Shown: one piece after another, positions 9,421-21,276 of the stretch | How positions within the stretch are numbered: the stretch's first letter is position 1 | Layout: the number at the start of each line of letters is the position of its first letter | Origin: Solanum dulcamara | Taxonomy: Eukaryota > Streptophyta > Magnoliopsida > Solanales > Solanaceae | DNA: 64,000 nucleotides | Assembly: GCF_947179165.1 (NCBI RefSeq) | Contig: NC_077240.1 | Location: 43,971,501 to 44,035,500, forward strand | Reading direction: 5' to 3' | Made by a program: the position numbers and the translations under genes | The notes under the pieces: model-generated | What the model saw: only the letters and a program-made list of their open reading frames with translations | Databases searched by the model: none | Told to the model about the DNA's origin: nothing

Positions 9421-11378
9421 GGTGTCTTGAGATATCAATGTTGATTATGTGTTCTGAATGTTGATGGCTTGAGAGATATGATATTGGCTGAGACTCATAG
9501 TTTGCAGTATTCTATTCATCCTGGTTCCACAAAGATATATCAATATTTAAGAGAAGTATATTGGTTGAATGGCATGAAAAAGGATATTGCAGAATTTGTA
9601 GCTAAGTGTCCCAATTGTCAACAAGTGAAATTTGAGAATAAAAAATAAGATGTTTGGCTCAAGATATTACGATTCCTACTTGGAAGTGGGAAGCCTTGAA
9701 TATGGGATTTGTTACTGATTAGCCTCGAACTCGTAGGCAACACGATTCCATTTGGGTGATTGTTGATCGAATGACTAAGTCGGTGTATTTCTTCTCAGAT
9801 AAGACCTAATATTCAGCCGAGGACTATGCTAGATTGTATATTCGAGAGTTGGTGAAACTTTATGGTATTCCTTTGTCTATCATTTCTGATCGAGGTACTC
9901 AATTTACATCTCAATTTTAGAGATCATTCTAAAAGGGTCTAGGTACCCCAAATGAAGCTTATTACCTCTTTTCACCCACAAATAGAGGATCAGGTTGAGC
10001 GCACCATTCAGGCATTAGAGGATATGTTAAGAGCATGTGTCATCGATTTGAAGGGAAATTGGGATGAGCATTTGCCATTAATAGAGTTTGCTTATAATAA
10101 CAGTTATCACTCTAGCTAGGGGTGTACATGGACCGGTTTGGTTCGGATTTTTTACAAACCAAACCAAACCATTTGTGTCGGATTATTAAATCTATAAACC
10201 AAACCAAACGAATAAAAGTCGGGTTTTTCGATATCAATTTTTCTCGGGTTTTTCAGTTTTTTCGGGTTTTTTTGGGTTTCTCGGGTTTTTTGTAGTATCT
10301 AATAAAAAGCACAAAGCAGTACTTCTTAAAAAGAGTTCTAGTACAAAATATCAACATATAAGATGGAGGTAGAACAATGTTTGAAGTTTTAACTTTATAA
10401 TATAACTTTATAAGATGAGCTTTTTTTGTATATTATTTAGATGAGCTTCTCAAATCCAAATCTAAATGTAAGAAAGAAAAAAAAATTATGAAAAATTTTA
10501 AAAAAATATTTATAAATTACATTTTAATAAATATTTTTATGTATAACGTAATTTAAAAGTAGTATATCTATAATCGGGTTGGTTTGGGTTCGGTTTGACT
10601 TTTTTTAGTTAAAACCAAACCAACCCTATAACTGTCGGGTTTTTTCTCCAAACACCAAATCAAGTCAAACCAAACCACTAGTCGGGTTTTTTTTCCAGTT
10701 TGGTTCGGTTTGTCGGTTTGGTGTGGTTTATCGGTTTGCCCTGTACAGCCCTAATTCTAGCATTGAAATGGCTCCATTTGAAGCCTTGTATCTTAGCGGT
10801 GTAGATATCCTATCAGTTGGTTTGAGTTAGGTGAAGTTGATTTTATAGAACCCGAGTTGGTATTTGAGGCTATGGAGAAGGTTAGACTCATTATAGATAG
10901 ATTGAAAATGGCCCAAAGCCGACAAGTGTCCTATTTAGATGTGAGAAGAAGGAAACTTGAATTTAAAGTCAATGATTGGGTTTACTTGAAAATTTCACCC
11001 ATGAAGGGTGTGATATATTTTTTTAAGAAAGGGAAGCTAAGTCCCTGTTATGTTGGCTCATATCAGATTTTGAGGCGAATTGGTTTGCCTTTAGATTTGG
11101 TATCGGTACATCAGGTGTTCCATATGTCATTATTGAGAAAGTTTGTTGGTGATCCTAGATCCATTGTGCCATTGGGAAATATTGAGATTAAAGAGAGTCT
11201 TTCTTGTGAAGAGGTTCCGGTTGAGATTTAGGAGTGTCAAGTTAGAAAGTTGAGAAACAAAGAATTTTCTTCAGTTAAAGTGTTATGGAGGAATCAAGAG
11301 GTTGAGGGCTCTACATGGGAGGCCGAAGCCGATATGATGTCCCAATATCCTCATCTCTTTACTTCCGTACCTAGTTGA
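9421..11378 (+). pseudogene. Element A integrase with chromodomain-like tail, split by a MITE
   Basis: The zinc-binding part has 'QYSIHPGSTKIY' and 'CPNCQQVK' (H-H-C-C) at about 9500-9630. The core has 'SIWVIVDRMTKS' and 'IISDRGTQFTSQF'. The first catalytic Asp, in the family motif MDF, reads MGF here (about 9700), so the catalytic triad is lost. The MITE at 10117-10753 interrupts the frame right after the 'NNSYHS' motif. The C-terminal part (10857-11378) has 'DWVYLKISPMKG', 'GKLSPCYVGSYQI' and a chromodomain-like end 'SVKVLWRNQEVEGSTWEAEA'. The stop is at 11376-11378. Confidence 0.85.
10117..10753. mobile_element. 637-bp hAT-type MITE in element A integrase
   Basis: The ends are TAGGGGTGTACA and, on the opposite strand, TAGGGCTGTACA (11 of 12 identical). 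The flanks actctagc (10109-10116) and attctagc (10754-10761) form an 8-bp target duplication with one mismatch. An 8-bp duplication with a short TAGGG-type terminal repeat is typical of hAT elements. Cutting it out with one duplication copy restores the integrase motif. The interior is built of 'cgggtttttt' and 'aaccaaacca' phrases that would fold back. It encodes no transposase, so it would depend on an autonomous hAT. Confidence 0.88.
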
Positions 11379-11622
11379 GGTATTTAGTTCCTTCATGTTC
11401 CAACCAACCCAAATCGTGTGTTTTAGCTATTCTTATACTTTCATATGTACTCATGTCTATGAAATGCGTTTTAAAGATATATTTTGAGTTGAGATTAAAG
11501 ATTACATGTTTTATGCATTTCGAGATGTTTTGCATTCATGTTGGGCTGTTATGTTCCTTTCCTATTCCATTCATGCTAGCTTGAGTCCAATTTGAGGATG
11601 AATGTTCCCAAGGGGGAGATAT
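11379..11622 (+). promoter_or_regulatory. Element A 3' untranslated region and polypurine tract
   Basis: A non-coding stretch after the pol stop ends in 'aagggggagatat' (about 11609-11622), the polypurine tract shared by all gypsy elements in this window. It primes plus-strand DNA and directly abuts the 3' LTR. Confidence 0.8.
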
Positions 11623-13489
11623 TCTAAGACCTCAAAATTTGGAAAGTCGGAAAATGAGGATTTAAACATGAAAATTCAGAAACCTGTAATTTTGGCATAA
11701 GGTGATGACCACAGAAGGCCATCACGGGCCATGGTAGGCATCACAGACCATGGTAACCCTTCGTGGTGGTAACCTTGAGGCTCCGTCTTGCAGAGTGAGG
11801 TCCATGACAGGGAACCATGGACCTTGGTGAGAACCATAGGCCGTGAAGCCCTCCGTGGTGACCTCTCCCCTGAGACCTTAGAAATAGATCCCAAGGCAAA
11901 GATCATGATTGAACACCACAGGCTGTACAGAGCCTCATGAACCGTGGTAGATTCCGTGATGTTCATTCCTGCAAACTAACTTGTAGGGCCTTCACCACGC
12001 CCGTATTTCACTAACTGTAATGCACTCCAAGGACCGTGAAGGGTTCCGTGGAGGAAGTTCTAAAACCTTTCGCCTACGACTTTAAAATTCCAATTCCAAG
12101 TCAATCATAACGGACACCGCCATGGGCCGTGATAAGCATCATAGACCATGATGGGTCCTCCGTGGTGAGTTCCCGTTCCAGTTAAATAAAGGGTATTTTA
12201 GTCATTTTCCTATTCTTTCATTAATGTATATGGACGTTTTTGAGATAGATTCATTACGAAAATATCCTAAATATTCCTAAACCTATTCTTTCACCTCATT
12301 AATTCCCAATCAACTTTAAGACTTCTCTCTCAAGGATCACTCAAGGGTTCATCTTCTTCATCAAGTTGGCTAGAGTTTCTTCAAGAACAAGTCTCCTTTT
12401 TCAATTCTTAGGTCAATTTCAATAAAGGTATGTAGGGATTGATCCATGGGTCTCTTTCACCCAGGGAGTCCCAAGGTTTTCATTCAAAATCTCATGAATT
12501 TCAATTGGGTTTGTAACCCTAATTTGATAAATTGCATTGGGTTGTTTCAATTATGTTTTCGATCATTATAGATGATTATTATAAGTATGTTCTTACATGA
12601 ATTGCATGAATTTTAGTTGAATTATGATTGCCCATGCATGAAGTTATTTTCTATGATGATATTATGAAGTATGATTATGAATTCAGTGATTTCAAGGTAT
12701 TATCTTGGTTTTTCATTCATATTGACTATGTATATGAGTTTTTCTCAAAATTCAAGTATGAATTATGATCATGAATTACAAGTATGTTCAATATATGAAT
12801 TTCATGCAAGTTATGAAGTAAGGTGACTTAGGGACCTATGTGGTGACCTAGGACCTAATTACATGAATTATGCAAGTATGATTTGTAATGATGAAAGGAC
12901 AACACTCACATTGCAATTATGTTATGAAGTGATCTATTCTATGAAGCATGAAGTTTAAGAACAAGTTATGATATATGCTAAGAATGTTTACTATGTTATG
13001 TATTCCATGGGATTTGACATAGCATTGAGTGGACTTTGAAGTGGCGGCCCAACCAAAAGCCTTACTAGAAACCTCAATTCTCTTAAACTACATGACACCG
13101 TAAGTTTCCTTTACGGCTTAGCTAGTGGATCCACATATAGCGTATGTACATGACTCGCCTACCGGGGTAGAGTCTACCTTGGCATGTAGATTCCCCTTTC
13201 TTTCATTGTATGGGGGACATCGCGATTCTAGGTTATAGCTCGCATAGTCTTATTGTCAATTATTGTTCTATCCTATATATGTATGTTCTCTTATGCTAAA
13301 TCATGATTTCCAATATTTCCTTTTTATGCTCTGATCATTACGGGCTTCTCATGAATTTACTTATCCTCTTTATCATGTTTTTAAAAGATTGATCATTATA
13401 TATTATGATTTATATTGCATGTCATTTCCTCATACTTAGTACAAAATTACTAACTTATATTTTTTGCCTACATTATCTCATAATATAGG
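11623..13489 (+). mobile_element. Element A 3' LTR (cut by element C)
   Basis: It begins TCTAAGACC (TGTAAGACC with one change), then is collinear with the 5' LTR, including the box at 12188-12214 and the donor-like 'aag/gtatgt' at 12428-12433. It stops at 13489 in 'ctcataata', where element C's LTR begins. The expected continuation seen at 5570-5974 is missing apart from a short tail at 22989-23024. Confidence 0.85.
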
Positions 13490-14039
13490 TGTCACGACCC
13501 AAGCCTAGGGCCTACACATGACATGATGAATGTGACACCCAGAGGTACCTCACCTAAGCCTTTTAGGATTTACATAGATTTTCATAGGTAATGACATTCA
13601 ATAATAACAAGCACAAATAGAAGGGATAACGGGACTAAGGGATTCAAGATAGAATAGAAATCTAAAGTTGACTTAAGCACCATATATTTATGTCCAAGCA
13701 TACCTCTACCAAAAGACTTGGTAGGGGATAAGACATGTCCCTAGATCATCCTCAAAAGTAAAATCAAAAGTACCACAAGATAACCAAGAGTCTATACATG
13801 TCATAAGCTAGAAAACAAAAGGGGATATTATTCCCGAAACATGGGAACTCACCAACTATGTAGCATTAAATATAATCAACTAGCCAGGTGGAGGAGAGTG
13901 TGGAGCAACGTCGGTCCCTACATGGTGATAACATTAGTCAAAGAGTACTTTGAATGTACTAAGTATGTGAGCATGCAATATAATGAAAGACATTGAGACA
14001 TTTATAAGCATAGTTCATGAGTTAATGCATGCATGAGGA

Positions 14040-14082
<43 letters not shown>

Positions 14083-15783
14083 CAATAAAACACTCATTTT
14101 GTGGGAAGATGACCGTCACAGACTTTTAAGACCATGCGAGCTACTATATGAAATCCAACATAACCCCCTACATTGGCACAGAGAGACTACTTGCTGGGTA
14201 GAACTCCGTCAACTTTAATCATTTCTTTAGCTTTAACTTTAAGGGCTATTTATAGATACACTAGCCTAAATAGCCTACAAGATCTCCTATATTGGTGCAT
14301 AGTTAATGTAACATGATAATTTACTTAAGGACCCCTTAGGCTGAGTCTCCATCTACATGCTACATTCGGTTCTAGGTCTATCTCACGGAATAACATTTAC
14401 ACATCATAATAACATAAACATTCTTATAACTTTAGACATCAAATCATCATTTGGGAGAACCGCTCATTAAAACCTTTCATTTGATTCAAATATGTGAGAA
14501 TTATTCTTTCACATAGAATCCATTCTTTGACTAAGAAGCTCTTTCATCATCATTCAATCATTATTTCATTTCATAAGACTCCTTTTAAACATAAACATTT
14601 GCTTTCATAAAACCTTCATTTGGAGTCAACTAGGTGGGATTATTTCATTCAACCTTCAAATACATTTAAAACAATGCAAGCATGCATGAGAGTGATGGAA
14701 ATGCATCAATTAAAATATTTTTAAAAAACCCACTAATACATCTTTAAAGCTACTTTCATGTCTTCATATAAGGACCTTGATAAATTATTCTTTTCATTAA
14801 ATTGAGATTCAATATATACCGATATAAGTAAATAAACTTCAAATAGATAATAATCTATGCATTTCAAATCAGCATATACAAACCCATAAGATTTCATCAT
14901 TTAAATTAAAATATTGAGTTTAGAAATCACTTGAGTTTTATGGGTGGAAGAACCAATAAATGAGACCCATATACCTTGGGGAATGAAACCCTTAATGTAA
15001 AACTTGAAAAGAAATGAAATCTTGATCTTCTTAGAGTGAAACCCTAGAACCCTTCTTGATGATAGAAGAGACTTTGAGAGCACTTGAGAGGTTAGGGTTT
15101 GAGTTCTTAGAATATGAGTGCGAGTGAATTAGTGTAGAAAGAGTTAGGGTCTTTTAGTTAGGTGAATTAAGCCTCCAAAATGACTCCATTTGTGGTAAAA
15201 ATTAGGGAAAAGACTAAAATGTCCCTTTTAAAATTCTGGTTGGACTGGCTCCATAGGGACCCTTCATGGACCGTGGTGCTCACCACGGCCTGTGGTGGGG
15301 CCCCATGATGATTGACTTGGGAAAGGTTTTTGAGAGTTTGCAGGGAGGGTCTCTAAAATTTCTTCACAGAGACCTTAATGGTATGTGAAGGGAAATCATA
15401 GCCCGTGAAACATGGATGTTGTGTAGGTCCTGCAGGAGGCGTACAGAGTGACTAACACGAGAAAACACCATGGTCCATGAAGGTCCCCATGGCCCGTGGT
15501 GGTTGTATGTGGCCCTTTCCTTAGGAAGTTTCCTGAGGGCCTTGGGGAGGGGTCACCACGAAGGGCTTCGCGGCCCGTGGTTCTCACCATGGTCCATGGT
15601 CCCTCATCGTGGTCCCTTCCCTGTAGGTCTGACCTTTGAATCACCACTACAGTGGCTCACCATGAGGCGTGGTTGTACTACGGCCCATGATGGCCTTCCA
15701 TGGTCAACACCTAGTGCTAGTTTTTCTGCATTTTCATTCTTTGATCCTTATTTTAGGAGTTTCCAAATTTCCGAGGTCTTACA
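13490..15783 (-). mobile_element. Element C 3' LTR
   Basis: On the plus strand it starts TGTCACGACCCAAGCC and ends 'gaggtcttaca', a clean TG...CA LTR of 2294 bp in reverse orientation. It includes a TA microsatellite (14044-14082), the box at 15203-15228 and the donor-like site at 14969-14974 (minus). A region of 'ccatggtccatgg/ccacgg' palindromic phrases lies at 15236-15720. The polypurine tract follows at about 15784-15799. Confidence 0.9.
14044..14082. repeat. TA dinucleotide microsatellite in C 3' LTR
   Basis: About 19 uninterrupted TA units. The other LTR of the same element has a shorter tract at the matching place (21244-21275), so the repeat was part of the LTR when it was copied and has changed length since. 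Confidence 0.95.
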
Positions 15784-16024
15784 ATATCTCCCTCTTGGGA
15801 ATATTTATCTTCAAATAAGAATCATTAGCATAGAAAAGGACATGGCAAAAGGATTAGCAACCCAACATGAATACAATGACACTTGAAATGCATAAACATA
15901 AGATCTTTTAACTTAGCATAAAATATGACTTTAAAATTCAACTTCATGAACATGCATGCATATGAAGACTTAGGAAACTGAAACATAGGAATTTTAAACA
16001 TTTGAGCATAAGTAACTTAGTACC
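15784..16024 (-). promoter_or_regulatory. Element C polypurine tract and 3' untranslated stretch
   Basis: Read on the minus strand, the tract 'ttcccaagagggagatat' directly precedes the LTR start. The remaining 200 bp to the integrase stop hold no recognisable feature. Confidence 0.7.
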
Positions 16025-17345
16025 TTAGGCTTGAGTAGAATGGAAGAGATTAGGGTAATGTTTCAACATATCTGGTTTTGCCTCCCATGTAGCAATTTCA
16101 ACTTGTTGATTCCTCCAAAGGAATTTAACGGATTCAACTTCTTTGTTTATGAATCTCTTAACTTGCCGGTCCAAAATTTCAACCTGAACTTCTTCATAGG
16201 TCAGGTTTTCTTCAACATTCACTACTTCTAGAGGCACAATGGAATTTAGATCACCCACACATTTTCTCAATATTGACACATGAAACACCGGATGAACCAT
16301 AGTCATCTCTAAAGGCAACTCCAACTCACAAGCCACCTTGCCCACACGTTTTAAGATTTTATAAGACCCTACATACCTAGGGCTCAATTTCCCTTTCTTG
16401 CAAAACCGAATTACACCTTCATGGGTAAAGCTTCATATATACCCAATCATCCATATTAAACTCGAGATCCCTCCTCCTAGTATGGGAATAGGACTTTTGA
16501 CGACTTTGAGCCATCTTTAACCTTTCTCTAATAACTCTCACTTTATCCAAAGCATCGAGCACCAAATCAGGATTCAACAAGGTTATCTCACCTACTTTAA
16601 CCATCCAACTGGAGACCTACATAGCCTCCCATACAGAGCCTCAAACGGCGCCATCTCAATACTTGAGTGGTAGCTATTATTATAGGAAAACTTGTTGAGC
16701 GGTAGATGATCATTCCAACTCCGTTTGAACTCTAACACACAAGCCCTTAACATATCCTCTAGTGTTTGAATTATCCTTTTGGCTTGCCTATCGGTTTGAG
16801 GATGGAATGTGGTACTTAAGTTTACTTTAGTATGAAGATCCTTTGAAATGATTTCCAAAAGTGAGAAGTGAATTGGGTATCACGATCTGAAATAATTGAC
16901 AACGGCACACCATGCAACCTCACCAACTCTCGAATATACACCTTAGCATAATCTTTGGCACTATAAGAAGTCTTGACCAATAGGAAGTGAGCCGACTTAG
17001 TCATTCTTTCAACAATTACCCATATCAAATCATGAAGTTTCAAGGTATAAGGCAAACCCGCTACAAAATCCTCTCACTTCCAAGTAGGTACTTTAATATC
17101 TTGTGCTAGGGCACCCGGCCTTTGATGTTCGTCCTTCACTTGTTGGCAATTCGGACATTCATACATGAACCTTGCTATGTCCTTTTTCATGCCACCCCAC
17201 CAATAAAGCTCCTTTAAGTCAAGATACATTTTCGTCAAACTGGGATGAATAGAGTATGAAGAATTATGAGCCTCCTTAAATATCAAACTCCTCAGGCAAT
17301 CAACATTTGTAAAACACAACCGACCTTGGTAATGTAATACCCCAT
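16025..17345 (-). pseudogene. Element C integrase with chromodomain-like tail (broken)
   Basis: Minus-strand order: zinc-binding part 'SYSIHPSLTKMY' and 'CPNCQQVK' (17319-17074); core 'EDFVAGLP', 'IWVIVERMTKS' and 'IISDRDTQFTSHF'; then 'TFHPQTDRQAKRIIQ', where the usual third catalytic Glu (AERT) reads Lys. The C-terminal part has 'DWVYMKLYP', 'SPRYVGSYKILKRVG' and 'SVKFLWRNQQVEIATWEAKP' (chromodomain-like). There is one stop before the core, a one-base shift at about 16857, and further breaks near 16600 and 16400. Even with the frame open, the Glu-to-Lys change predicts no strand transfer. Confidence 0.88.
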
Positions 17346-17352
17346 ATCCCCC

Positions 17353-18990
17353 TTATGAAAAGACTTCTACTTTATTTTCCTTCTCCAACCTCTTCAATTC
17401 TACAAAAGTTGGGTCAAGGTCTAATTTTGACTTAACATCCATCATTAAAGATAATTCAAAACCGTTATGAACAAGCATACCACCCTCGTTGGAATTACTC
17501 AACTTCACCCTTAATCTAGCCAACCGATGAACATCTTTCACCAACTCTCTCTTCCCTTCCTCCACATGATCTACACTTTCCATAGACACCCTACTAAGTG
17601 TATCGATAACAACATTGGCCTTACCCAGATGGTAATGAACACGCATGTCATACTCTTTGAAGAGTTCTAGCCATCTACTTTGCCTTAGATTGAGGTCTTT
17701 TTGGGTGGAGACATATTGGAGACTCTTGTGATCGGTGAACACATCCACATGTACTCCATAGAGGTAATGCCGCCAAATATTTAAAGCAAATACAATGACC
17801 GCTAACTCAAGATCATTGGTAGGGTAGTTACGCTCATGCACTTTCAATTGTCTAGAAGCATAGACGATAACTTCACCGTTTTGCTTTAAGAAACAACCTA
17901 AACCAATCTTTGAAGTATAACAATAAACCACAAACCCTTCTAAGACTTTCGTTAGAGTCAAAATAGGAGCGGAGGTAAGTTGATCTTTCAAAGTTTGGAA
18001 ACTCTTCTCACACTCATCCGTCCATATGAATTTTGCCTTCTTTTGGGTTAATTTTGTCATATAAGACGAGATGGAAGAGAACCCTTCAAAAAACCTTCTA
18101 TAGTACCCAGCTAGACCCAAAAAGCTTCTAATGTCCGAAAGAGACAATGGTCTAGGACAATTTTTGACCACCTCTATTTTCTTAGGATGAACATTGATCC
18201 CATCATCGGATACTATGTGACCAACAAACATCACCTCTTTCAACCAAAATTCACACTTATTAAATTTTTTAAACAATTGCCTATCTCTAATGGTTTAGAG
18301 CATAACCCTCAAGTGATTCTTATGTTTTTCCTCACCCCGAGAGTAAATCAAGATGTCATCAATGAAAACCACCACAAAAGTATCGAGGCAGGGTTTGAAC
18401 ACCCTATTCATTAAGTTTATGAACACTACCAGTGCATTCGTCAACCTAATTGATATCACTATAAACTCAAAGTGACCATACCTTGTTCGAAATATCATCC
18501 TGGGAATGTCACACTCCCTCACCCTTAGTTGATGATAGCCAGACCGAAGATCGATCATGGAGAAATGACTTGCCCCTTACAATTGATCAAACAAACCATC
18601 TATTCTAGGAATTAGGTACTTGTTCTTAATGTTCACCTTGTTCAATTGACGGTAGTCTATGCACATTCGAAGAGACCCATCCTTCTTTCTTACAAACAAT
18701 ATGGGAGCACCCCACGGTGAAATACTTGGACTTGTGAACCCTTTTTCTAACAAGTCCTTTAATTATTCCTTCAACCCCTTTAATTCTGCTGGGGACATTC
18801 AGTAAGGAGGAATAGAGATAGGTTGGGTATAAGGGAGGAGATCGATACCAAAATCAACTTACCTTTCGTGAGGAACACTAGGAAGATCGTGGAGAAACTC
18901 ATTAACTATGAGGACTGACTCAAGTGGAGAACTTTTGGAGTCGACATTCCTAACCCTCATAATGTGTTAAATACAACCCTTAGCAATCAA
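17353..18990 (-). pseudogene. Element C reverse transcriptase and RNase H (few stops)
   Basis: On the minus strand the palm '[20 protein letters not shown]' and '[16 protein letters not shown]' lead to the intact catalytic '[14 protein letters not shown]' (about 18365). The thumb '[19 protein letters not shown]' and RNase H follow, with '[13 protein letters not shown]' (the usual Asp is Tyr), '[20 protein letters not shown]' and 'DTLSRVSME'. Within RT the only breaks I see are single stops at about 18579 and 18295. The 307-codon open stretch covers the thumb and all of RNase H. The Asp loss in RNase H argues against activity. Confidence 0.9.
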
Positions 18991-19000
18991 CTTTTGGGCC

Positions 19001-19400
19001 TTAAGTCACTATCGAATAATGACCCTTCCATTCAAGAATAAACTCATTTGGGAATTGAAACTTGACTCGACAAGTCCTATAATCTATACAAGCATAAGAT
19101 GCACGCAACCAATCCATCCCAAGTATATCATCAAAATCTACCATGTCAAGCTCTATGTAGTCACAAGGAACAACATTATGCAATATAGACACAGGACAAC
19201 CCTTATAGACTCTTCTAATAATAATCGACTCACAAAAAGGGGTAGATACCAAATAAGTCTCTACTAATATTTTGTATAACACATCAAACTTGTTAGTTAG
19301 GAATGGAGTAACAAATAACAAATTTACACTCGGATCTAATAATGCATATACATTAAAAGCAAAGACCTTTAACATACCAATAACAACATTCGGTGCTTCC
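19001..19400 (-). pseudogene. Element C aspartic protease
   Basis: A minus-strand open frame (19375-19001, 124 codons) with the catalytic loop 'YALLDPSVNLLFVTPFL', the flap-side region 'IRRVYKGCPVSI' and the family C-terminal signature 'DFDDILGMDWLRASYACIDY'. The Asp of LLDPS is kept, with Ser where most gypsy proteases have Gly. It connects gag to RT in the usual order. Confidence 0.85.
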
Positions 19401-20463
19401 TCAACCTCTTATCTCCCATGCAAAGCATAAAAGAAGTTGGTGCGTTGGACACCTATTTGAGCTTGTTGACCATGAGCTATTTGGCCTTGAGGCCTACCAC
19501 TATCACCATCTCTACAATCTCGAGCATGATGACACGGTTTACCACACTTGAAGCATACATTGGAGACGAATAAGCATTTCCCTTTGTGAGTCCTTCCACA
19601 CTTCTTGCAAGCGGGAAAAGCTTGCACACTGATATTCTCTCTTGGTACCGTTGGGTTAACACCCTTTTCTTTATTGAACCTTGGAGGATTGAACCCGCCA
19701 CCATCCATTCTATCCTTCTTGAATCTTTTTGACCTCTCCCTCAATTTCTCTTCTAAAATTTTCTCCGCATATGTTACGATTCAGGAGATGTCCATCTATT
19801 TGACTAATATGGCGATTTTGCATTCTTTGGAAACCAAGCTAGAGACACCGGAAATGAACTTTCTTATCCATTCCCTCGGGTCGGAGACCATGAAAGGAAC
19901 GCACTTAGACAATTTGTGAACTTCAGGGAATACTCCTTCACACATATTCTCCCTTGGGTAAGGTTAATAAACTCTTGGATCTTTGCCTCTCATAGCTCCA
20001 ATGGAAAGAAGCCGTCTAGGAAGGTGCCCTTGAACTCTTCCCATTTTATAAACCCCATATCTTCACCTTTTTCAATGACCCATTACTCATACCAAACTCT
20101 TTCCACACTCTTGAGTTGATAGGACACTAGTTCGGCCTTTTTATTTGGAGGTACATCCATTATAGCTATAATATGGTAAACCTCATTAAGGAACTCCATA
20201 GGTTCCTCATCCACTTTGATACCATCAAACCTGGGTGGACTCATCATTTTGAAATTCTGAATCCTAAAAGCTGGATTTTGCACTTGAGAAGGAGGAGGAA
20301 CGCCTTGATTTCCTTGGTTGGCTATGGCTTGAGACAACAATGTGATGATATTGCGAAATTCCACATGGGTTACCCCTTTCTCATGATGTGGAGCATCGGG
20401 AACTGGAGGATCTTGATCCTCATCATCAACCCTTGCTCTTGGAAGTGCTCTTCCTCGAGGCAT
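19401..20463 (-). pseudogene. Element C gag with two zinc knuckles
   Basis: It starts MPRGRALPRARVDDED at 20463. The capsid domain has 'MMSPPRFDGIKVDEEPMEFL' and 'AELVSYQLKSVERVWYE'. The frame is lost at about 20083 and resumes in 19744-19409, which carries 'CKKCGRTHKGKC' and 'CFKCGKPCHHARDC' (a CCHC knuckle). The knuckle binds element RNA in this family. The middle third is shifted and carries stops. Confidence 0.88.
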
Positions 20464-20678
20464 TATCTAGAGAACACAAAATAGTTCATTAGTTAGAGAA
20501 ACTCTTAGGACACTCTAGGGCACGACATGAATTTGAAAAAAGTAAAAACTTTCCTAAACGTCCCGTTGTCTCCTATTCATAGTTATGGCACACTTCACAA
20601 TCATGAATAAGACCCTATTTGAGGTGGTATGTTGGACTCTAAGAATATTTTCAAAACCTCGAGCTCTGATACTAACTT
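20464..20678 (-). promoter_or_regulatory. Element C leader: acceptor-like site and primer site
   Basis: On the minus strand 'tgtgttctctag' plus 'ata' precedes the gag ATG, giving an AG exactly 3 nt before the start, as in elements A and D. Near 20661-20674 the minus strand reads TAGTATCAGAGCTC, a primer site with a changed first base. The LTR end follows within a few bases. Confidence 0.65.
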
Positions 20679-21241
20679 TTTCACGATCCAAGCCTAGGGC
20701 CTAGATATGACATGATGAATAATATAATCGAAGGTACCTCACCCAAGCCTCTTATCATTCATATAACTTTTAATATGTAATGAAATTCAATAACAATAAG
20801 TGGAAATGGAGGGGATAATGGGACTAAGGGATTCAACATAGAATAGAATTCAAAAGTCGACTTAAGCATTATACATTTATAACAAAGCATATCTCTATTA
20901 AATGACTTGGCGGGGGCTAATACATGCTCCTAGTGCACCCTCAAAAGTAAAATCAAATGTATCACAAGATAACCAAAAGTCTATACATGTCATAACCTAG
21001 AAAAAAATGGAATGTTGTTCCCAAAATATAGGAACTCACCAACTATGTAGCCTTTAACATAATCAATGAACTATATGGAGGAGAATGTGGAGCAACGTTG
21101 GTCCCTACATGGTAATATTATGTAGGCAAAGAGTATGCATTACTATTTTGAATGTACTAAGTATGCGAGCATAAAATATAATAAAAGACGTTGAGACATT
21201 TATAAGCATAGTTCATGAGTAAATTCATGCATAAGAAATCA

Positions 21242-21276
<35 letters not shown>

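Noticed and set aside
11676..11966. 96-codon minus-strand frame in the A 3' LTR
   Set aside because: It is produced by the palindromic ccatgg/ccacgg block and is not kept in the other A LTR or in C.
15470..15886. 138-codon plus-strand frame
   Set aside because: It runs antisense through the C LTR palindrome block and into the polypurine tract; low-complexity chance frame.
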